Part shown: piece after piece, positions 14,171 through 18,716 of the stretch
Layout: the number at the start of each line of letters is the position of its first letter
Numbering within the stretch: position 1 is the first letter of the stretch
NCBI GenBank assembly: GCA_029785235.1
Contig: JAFMAA010000015.1
Coordinates: 1-18,716, forward strand
Direction: 5' to 3'
Source of the DNA: Nitrososphaerota archaeon
Lineage (GTDB): Archaea; Thermoproteota; Nitrososphaeria; Nitrososphaerales; UBA183
Length of the DNA stretch: 18,716 nt
Program-made: the position numbers and the translations under genes
Notes under the pieces: model-generated
The model's input: the letters and a program-made list of their open reading frames with translations, nothing else
Database searches by the model: none
What the model was told of the DNA's origin: nothing

Positions 14171-14266
14171 GAAGGGAACATGGCCCACCAGTATTCGCCA
14201 AGGACGGGCAGCCTCGGCCGCTCGCGACCTGCTGGTCGCCCGTGGTCGATTCCCGAAGTGAGCCCG

Positions 14267-15019
14267 TTATCGGAGGTCGTCAAGTTTGGAAGACGCGCGC
14301 ATCAGCGAAAGCAGCCTGTCGAAGTAGGACTCCAGGGCATCTCTGAACTTCTCCGCCTCCCACTCCATACTCGCGGTAGCGAGGAACGACTTGAGCCATT
14401 CGAATTCGCCTTCTGCCTTGGGCCCGAGCGCCGAGACGAACGCCTCGTTCCTGTAGTGCATCTCGCTGGTCTTGTCGAACAGCCCCCGTCTCATGAGCGA
14501 CGCGACGGCGAACGCGTTTCGGCATAGGAGCTCAGTGTCAGTCACCGGATCCCCCGACGGCCTGTCTGACACCCACTCAGCGAAGAATCTCTTCGTCATC
14601 GCCCTCTCCTTCTCCCCCATGACCGCAAAGACCACGTCATCTACCATCACGTTCTGGAGGTGGTTGAATGCGTCTATCAGGCACTCAGTCTCCTTGGTCC
14701 TCAAACCGTCCTTCTCTTTCAGCTCCTCCAGAATCGCCTCCAGGGCATCACTGTCGTGCGAGCTCGCGCCCCGCTCAGTGAAGTAGACATGAGCGAGCTC
14801 GTGCAGGACGAGCCCTCCAAGCATCTCGGAGTCGAGCGCCCACTCTGAGATCAGGATTTTGTGGATCTCGCCCTCCTTCTTGGCATAACCCATTATGGCG
14901 AGGCTCGGCTCGACGTTGAGGGTGACCTTCGACTTCACGGCGTATCCTTTCTGTCGCATCCTGTCGAGCGCCCAGTCGAGCGTGCTCTGGAGCTGTCTGT
15001 CGCTGCTTGCGAGGCGCAT
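14267..15019 (-). CDS. Predicted zinc metalloprotease (HELAH)
   Basis: A protein of about 250 residues with the zincin motif LVLHELAHVYF; HExxH is at 73-77. A helix rich in E and D with NHLQNVMVDDVV (about 116-127) comes after it and may supply a third zinc ligand. The rest is mostly helical and soluble, with no signal peptide. Its substrate is unknown and I do not recognise the named family with certainty. ATG 15019 is chosen because a TATA-like GTTTATC (15053-15047) sits about 30 bases upstream; ATG 15055 or the longer frame from 15094 would swallow that box. Confidence 0.75.
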   Translation of the reverse strand: MRLASSDRQLQSTLDWALDRMRQKGYAVKSKVTLNVEPSLAIMGYAKKEGEIHKILISEWALDSEMLGGLVLHELAHVYFTERGASSHDSDALEAILEELKEKDGLRTKETECLIDAFNHLQNVMVDDVVFAVMGEKERAMTKRFFAEWVSDRPSGDPVTDTELLCRNAFAVASLMRRGLFDKTSEMHYRNEAFVSALGPKAEGEFEWLKSFLATASMEWEAEKFRDALESYFDRLLSLMRASSKLDDLR

Positions 15020-15046
15020 TGATTTTCCCGCGAAGCCCGCCACACG

Positions 15047-15053
15047 GATAAAC
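15047..15053 (-). promoter_or_regulatory. TATA-like box of the metalloprotease gene
   Basis: GTTTATC on the minus strand, 28-34 bases before ATG 15019. Confidence 0.42.
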
Positions 15054-15114
15054 ATAGCGTGGACCCGCTGACTCCGAGCAGTATCACGAAACACTATTCT
15101 ATCGGCTTGGTGAA

Positions 15115-15549
15115 ATGGAGACGATGGGAGTCAGGGGGGCCCTCGCTGGCGGCCTTGCGCTGGTCGGAGGCGTGCTCATGCTCGCCAGCGGCTATTCGTC
15201 CAGGGGCTTCCTCTACACAGCTCTCGGCTACGCCGAGCCGAGAGTATCAGACCTCCTGAGCGGGGCCTATGCCAGCGCGGCCGCACTTGCGATAACCCTG
15301 GTAGAAGGAGTCATAGCCCTGGGGGGACTGACGGTGATGATTGGCGGCCTGGCCATAATTCTCCGCTTCGTGACTGTGGGGAGGGTCTTGGTCTGGCTGG
15401 GCGGAGGGGCGGGGTTCCTGGGCCTAATCATAGGCTTCGGCTACTCCGCGTACAGGCTGGGGGGTTTTGCCCCCGTTCTGGGATACCTTCCCTATTGGAT
15501 TGGGTTGGCGATGGCCATCGCCGGAAGGACCCTTGCCAAGGGCACGTGA
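15115..15549 (+). CDS. Small four-helix membrane protein
   Basis: A 144-residue unrecognised membrane protein. Glycine- and alanine-rich hydrophobic segments lie near 6-25, 55-83 (perhaps two helices), 91-112 and 120-139. No catalytic motif is visible. The promoter is unclear: an AT-rich stretch at about 15095-15102 is too close for a standard TATA. It has no partner gene; both neighbours lie on the minus strand. Confidence 0.65.
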   Translation: METMGVRGALAGGLALVGGVLMLASGYSSRGFLYTALGYAEPRVSDLLSGAYASAAALAITLVEGVIALGGLTVMIGGLAIILRFVTVGRVLVWLGGGAGFLGLIIGFGYSAYRLGGFAPVLGYLPYWIGLAMAIAGRTLAKGT

Positions 15550-15639
15550 GCTGGCCCAGCAAGTTCTGGCTGAGTCAGGAGCCAGGCCGCCAGTCCCTGC
15601 TCCTCCCTTGAGCGGGCGCGGCCAGCGACGGCCAACAGG

Positions 15640-16365
15640 CTAGTGGTAGATGGAGCTGCTCCCCGACTGGCGAGGAGGGAGAGTGGGGAGAGCCTTCGAC
15701 TTCAGCTCACCCAGATCCACACGAAAACCAGCCAGCTTCTCGAGGACTTCGAGCAGCCTCGCGACTGACCTCGCATGAGGGCTCGGTTCGCCATGGTCGA
15801 CCGACAGTTTGTACCCCATGATTCCGTGGTCCTTCGCCATGGCTACTACCATCGAAGCGAAGAAGGGAGCCGGTTCCTCTGCGAGAATCTTCACGCCGCT
15901 TTTTCGCAGCTTGGCTACGCCGACGGCATCGGTCGCGAAGCCGAGCGCCTGCGGGTCTGCCTCTGGAGGGAGAGGGTTCTCGGTCCACCTGGCCCCTACT
16001 GAATAAAGCTCTTTGATGCCCATCTGCTCCGCTTTCCCGAGGAGAAACTCGGTGAACTCATATTGCTCGTCCATGGGGCTGGAGTCCCCCGCGAAGAGGA
16101 CGGTGTCGCGTCTCCCCCTGCTCAGATACATACCACACTCGGGCAGGCTCGATATCCCCTCGTCCCGAAGGAGCACCTCGGGGGGGAATGCGGAGGCCCT
16201 GACTGTCCCTATCTTCTCGAACTTCATCTTCTTCAACATGTAGTCTGCAAGCTCGCGCGCCTGGGAATAGAGAGCGCGGTACTGGGGCATCGATGTTGAG
16301 ACCGCTACGATCATCGCAGGAGATTTTAACCTGCTTGTGCGCGACCCCACATAGTCAATCCACAT
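15640..16365 (-). CDS. PAC2-family protein
   Basis: A 241-residue protein of the PAC2 family, related to proteasome assembly chaperones in eukaryotes; the archaeal role is not settled. Characteristic stretches are VAVSTSMPQYRALYSQAREL, SAFPPEVLLRDEGI, FAGDSSPMDEQYEFTEFLLG, YSVGARWTENPLPPEA, EEPAPFFASMVVAMA and GYKLSVDHGEPSPHARSV. ATG 16365 follows a TATA-like GGTTAAATAG (16402-16393) by about 30 bases. A second AT-rich patch inside the gene (about 16322-16331) precedes ATG 16304, a less likely alternative start. No proteasome gene is near. Confidence 0.88.
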   Translation of the reverse strand: MWIDYVGSRTSRLKSPAMIVAVSTSMPQYRALYSQARELADYMLKKMKFEKIGTVRASAFPPEVLLRDEGISSLPECGMYLSRGRRDTVLFAGDSSPMDEQYEFTEFLLGKAEQMGIKELYSVGARWTENPLPPEADPQALGFATDAVGVAKLRKSGVKILAEEPAPFFASMVVAMAKDHGIMGYKLSVDHGEPSPHARSVARLLEVLEKLAGFRVDLGELKSKALPTLPPRQSGSSSIYH

Positions 16366-16392
16366 TTGCTGATGCCACTGGAGCCTAACTTC

Positions 16393-16402
16393 CTATTTAA
16401 CC
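16393..16402 (-). promoter_or_regulatory. TATA-like box of the PAC2 gene
   Basis: GGTTAAATAG on the minus strand, about 28-37 bases before ATG 16365. It lies inside the region once open for topoisomerase translation, which supports the later start of that gene. Confidence 0.5.
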
Positions 16403-16434
16403 CTCGTAACATTACTCATCCAAAACCCACGTGG

Positions 16435-16443
16435 ACTTTAATA
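16435..16443 (+). promoter_or_regulatory. TATA-like box of the topoisomerase IB gene
   Basis: ACTTTAATA lies 31-39 bases before ATG 16474 and helps choose that start over the in-frame TTG at 16366. Confidence 0.5.
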
Positions 16444-16473
16444 GACGACGGGGCGAAACCTGCACAAAGGCTC

Positions 16474-18051
16474 ATGAGTGCCTACTGGAAGACGCTCTCT
16501 CACAACGGAGTCAATTTTCCTGACCCGTATGTCCCCGAAGGCATTACCATCTCGGTGGGCGGCAGAGAGGTGTCGCTTTCACCTTTGGCCGAGGAGATGG
16601 CCTACAACTTTGCAAAGAAGAAGGACACCCCCTACGTCCAGGATCCCGTCTTCAGGTCCAACTTCATGTCCGACTTCGCAAAGGAACTCCCTGACTGGTG
16701 CAAGGGAACCAAATTCGAGGCTCTAGACTTCTCGAAGTTCTACCGGAGGGTCGACTCAGAGAAGGCGGCCAAAGACGGGATGTCCAAGGAAGCGAAGAAG
16801 GCACTGGCTGCATCGAGGAAAGAGAAGCGACAGGCATTGAAAGCGAAGTATGGCCGGGCAGTCCTGGACGGCAAAGAGGTGGACATAGCGAACTGGATGG
16901 TCGAGCCACCGGGGCTCTTCATGGGCAGGGGTCAGCACCCCCTGCGAGGCAGGTGGAAGCCCAGAACACAGCCTCCGGACGTGGTGCTCAATCTAGGCGA
17001 GGAGTCGCTGGTTCCGCCTGGAGAGTGGAAGGACGTGGTGCACGACCACAACTCCATGTGGATGGCCAAGTGGATTGACAAGTTGACTGAAAAGGAAAAG
17101 TACGTGTGGTTGCACGAGAGCTCTCCGCTGCAGCAGTCCAGGAGCAAGGCAAAATATGACAACGCCAAGAAGGTAGGCACCCACCTCGGAAAGATAAGAG
17201 CCAGGATACTTCGAGGCCTTGAGTCGAAGGATGAGAGGGTGCGGCAGGTCGCGACAGTCTGTTATCTGATTGACACCCTTGGGATGAGGGTGGGGGACGA
17301 GAAGGACGAAGACGAGGCGGACACTGTAGGCGCCAGCACCCTGAGGGTGGAGCACGTGAGCCTAAGAGGAAACGTGGCAGAGTTCAAGTTCTTGGGGAAG
17401 GACTCGGTAGCTTGGAACAAATCAGAGGTCCTCCCCAAGCCGGCCGTCGATAACCTTCATGAGTTCATGGACGGCAAGAAGCCGGGAGACGAGATATTCC
17501 ACGACGTTAGCTCGAGCATGGTCAACCATTTTCTCTCCTCTACGGTCCCCGGGGTCACAGCGAAGGTGTTCAGGACCTACCACGCTACTGCGAAAGCCAG
17601 GGAGTATCTGGGTTCAGAAGACATGAAAGACGCCGACGACCTAGACAAGCTTTACCACGCAAAGGAAGCGAACCTCGAGGCGGCGATATTCTGCAACCAC
17701 CAGAGGACACCTCCGAAGACCTGGGATGAGGCTCACAGGAAGAAGGAGCAGAAGCTCGAAGATGCCATCGCCAAGAACGATACCAAGCGCATCCCCAGGC
17801 TGAAGAGGGAGCTCGAGTTCTACGAAAGGACCAAGAGCTACAATCTCAACACGTCGATGAAGAACTACATCGACCCCCGGATTTACAAGGCCTGGTGTGA
17901 CTACGTGGGTCTCGACTGGGCCAAGGTCTACAGCAAGTCTCTCCAGAACAAATTCGCCTGGGTCCTCCAGACCTCCTCCACGTGGGTTCCAGGCGGCGCA
18001 AAGGCCAAGCCGCTACCTCGAGCCGCTGCGTCGGGCGAGCACTCGCCATAG
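16474..18051 (+). CDS. topIB: DNA topoisomerase IB (eukaryote-like)
   Basis: A 525-residue type IB topoisomerase, which relaxes supercoils by nicking one strand through a 3'-phosphotyrosine. The start is YWKTLSHNGVNFPDPY, as in the eukaryotic core domain, with KKKDTPYVQDPVF further on. All catalytic residues are present, numbered from ATG 16474: Arg near 272 (TLGMRVGDEKDEDEAD), Lys near 309 (FLGKDS), Arg near 367 (KVFRTYHAT), His near 409 (CNHQRTPP) and the nucleophile Tyr near 465 (MKNYIDPRI). A charged helical linker (about 415-455) precedes the Tyr domain, as in eukaryotes. This compact form is known from Thaumarchaeota. An in-frame TTG at 16366 would add 36 residues without family support. 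Confidence 0.95.
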   Translation: MSAYWKTLSHNGVNFPDPYVPEGITISVGGREVSLSPLAEEMAYNFAKKKDTPYVQDPVFRSNFMSDFAKELPDWCKGTKFEALDFSKFYRRVDSEKAAKDGMSKEAKKALAASRKEKRQALKAKYGRAVLDGKEVDIANWMVEPPGLFMGRGQHPLRGRWKPRTQPPDVVLNLGEESLVPPGEWKDVVHDHNSMWMAKWIDKLTEKEKYVWLHESSPLQQSRSKAKYDNAKKVGTHLGKIRARILRGLESKDERVRQVATVCYLIDTLGMRVGDEKDEDEADTVGASTLRVEHVSLRGNVAEFKFLGKDSVAWNKSEVLPKPAVDNLHEFMDGKKPGDEIFHDVSSSMVNHFLSSTVPGVTAKVFRTYHATAKAREYLGSEDMKDADDLDKLYHAKEANLEAAIFCNHQRTPPKTWDEAHRKKEQKLEDAIAKNDTKRIPRLKRELEFYERTKSYNLNTSMKNYIDPRIYKAWCDYVGLDWAKVYSKSLQNKFAWVLQTSSTWVPGGAKAKPLPRAAASGEHSP

Positions 18052-18716
18052 CTCGTCTTGCGGGGCGCCCTTCAGTGCGCGCGCAGAGCCGTCCCTTCCA
18101 ACCACAGACCTCCTGCCCTTGACAAAGGAGCCGACTCTAGTGACCTTGCACACTCCACGCAGTGCCTCGTCTATCTCAGCCTCGGCTCCCGGCTCCACCG
18201 CCAGCAGAAGCGAGCCCGAACCGATGAGCCGCAGGGGATCGATGGACAGGGCGTCGCATATCTCTCTGGTCTCAGGTGCTACCGGGACTGCTGTCTCTTC
18301 GAGCGTGAAGCCAAGGCCAGAGGCGAGTGACATCTCGAAGACCGCTCCCAAGACCCCTCCCTCGGTGCAGTCGTGCATGGCATGAACCCTACCGGTACCG
18401 AAAGAAGCGACGGCCTCCTTCGTTATGTCGACCTGTTCGACAAACCGCCGTGCTCTTCTGAGCGTGGAGGCACCTACTCTCGTGTGGAACCTGTAATCTC
18501 GTGCCAGTTCCGCGGTCCCTTCCAAGCCCGCGGTCTTCGTCATCATGATGACATCTCCCTCTTGGGCGTCCCCCGAGGTGACAAACCTGTCCACCAGGCT
18601 GAACACCGTCGCCGCGAGGATAGGGTGGTCTATGCCGGGGGCGACCTCTGTGTGCCCTCCAAGGATGGTGACTCCAATCTTCAGGGCCGCCTCGTGGACC
18701 TGCCTGGCAATCCTCT
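18013..18716 (-). CDS. AIR synthase-related protein, N-terminus beyond window
   Basis: The C-terminal 234 residues of a PurM/HypE/SelD superfamily protein. The visible frame begins IARQVHEAALKIGVTILGGHTEV, the hinge segment of AIR-synthase-related proteins, then GDVIMMTKTAGLEGTAELA and MHDCTEGGVLGAVFEMSLASG, which belong to the second half of the fold that binds ATP-type substrates. The family covers purine synthesis, hydrogenase maturation and thiamine phosphorylation; which one applies cannot be told without the N-terminus. The stop at 18013 overlaps the topoisomerase end by 39 bases, tail to tail. Confidence 0.85.
   Translation of the reverse strand, partial: RIARQVHEAALKIGVTILGGHTEVAPGIDHPILAATVFSLVDRFVTSGDAQEGDVIMMTKTAGLEGTAELARDYRFHTRVGASTLRRARRFVEQVDITKEAVASFGTGRVHAMHDCTEGGVLGAVFEMSLASGLGFTLEETAVPVAPETREICDALSIDPLRLIGSGSLLLAVEPGAEAEIDEALRGVCKVTRVGSFVKGRRSVVGRDGSARALKGAPQDELWRVLARRSGSR

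Noticed and set aside
14139..14201. N-terminal extension of the HxlR gene from TTG 14201
   Set aside because: A TATA-like box lies inside it and the added residues show no family similarity.
16366..16473. N-terminal extension of topoisomerase IB from TTG 16366
   Set aside because: It overlaps the TATA-like boxes of both divergent genes, and the added 36 residues do not resemble the family.
1..18716. CRISPR array, insertion sequence or integrated element
   Set aside because: I saw no regularly spaced direct repeats, no transposase or integrase motifs, and no split attachment repeat at the tRNA-Gly 3' end.

Overview
The window is archaeal and fits the Thaumarchaeota (Nitrososphaeria) best. 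The main evidence is a complete eukaryote-type DNA topoisomerase IB, backed by an AbrB-PhoU fusion regulator, TrmB-type regulators, a PAC2-family protein, a DUF929 protein paired with VKOR, and a tetraether-lipid-synthase-like radical SAM enzyme. The DNA is fairly GC-rich. Many genes begin with TTG 25-35 bases after an AT-rich TATA-like box, the layout of leaderless archaeal transcripts. The exact lineage cannot be fixed by eye.

Layout. (1) 1-1118, minus: the N-terminal part of a Tes-like radical SAM protein, divergent from a TrmB regulator (1219), a second short TrmB-like HTH protein (1980), an unknown CxxC protein (2350) and a small membrane protein (2777). (2) 3172-3732, minus: a DUF309 protein whose stop codon shares a CTAG with the membrane-protein gene. 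(3) 3934-5285, plus: two small unknown proteins and a Bcp/PrxQ peroxiredoxin. (4) tRNA-Gly(CCC), minus at 5475-5546, shares a TATA-like element with the plus-strand preQ0 (archaeosine precursor) genes: a QueD with an extra N-terminal domain, QueC, and FolE2 (5604-7869). (5) A DUF72 protein and a divergent NAD-kinase-like protein overlap by 4 bases (7918-9566). (6) 9541-11026: a broken single-repeat PhoU gene (minus) diverges from an intact AbrB-PhoU regulator around a palindromic TATA. (7) 11043-11806: a winged-helix protein and a zinc-ribbon protein. (8) 11848-12237, minus: a decayed SRPBCC/AHSA1-like pseudogene. (9) 12292-13673: a membrane-anchored DUF929 thioredoxin-like protein and VKOR, a probable extracytoplasmic disulfide-forming pair, then a convergent HxlR regulator. 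(10) 14267-16365: a HELAH zinc protease, a small membrane protein and a PAC2 protein. (11) 16474-18051: topoisomerase IB, then the 3' part of an AIR-synthase-related gene running off the right edge.

How the genes work together. FolE2, QueD and QueC cover three of the four enzymatic steps from GTP to preQ0; QueE is not in the window. DUF929 and VKOR form a natural redox couple. The remaining neighbours look like ordinary core and regulatory genes rather than a mobile island. No CRISPR array, insertion sequence or phage gene was seen. The oddest points are: queC has no standard start codon in front of its ATP-binding loop; QueD carries a nuclease-like N-terminal domain; and two genes, PhoU and SRPBCC, are broken.
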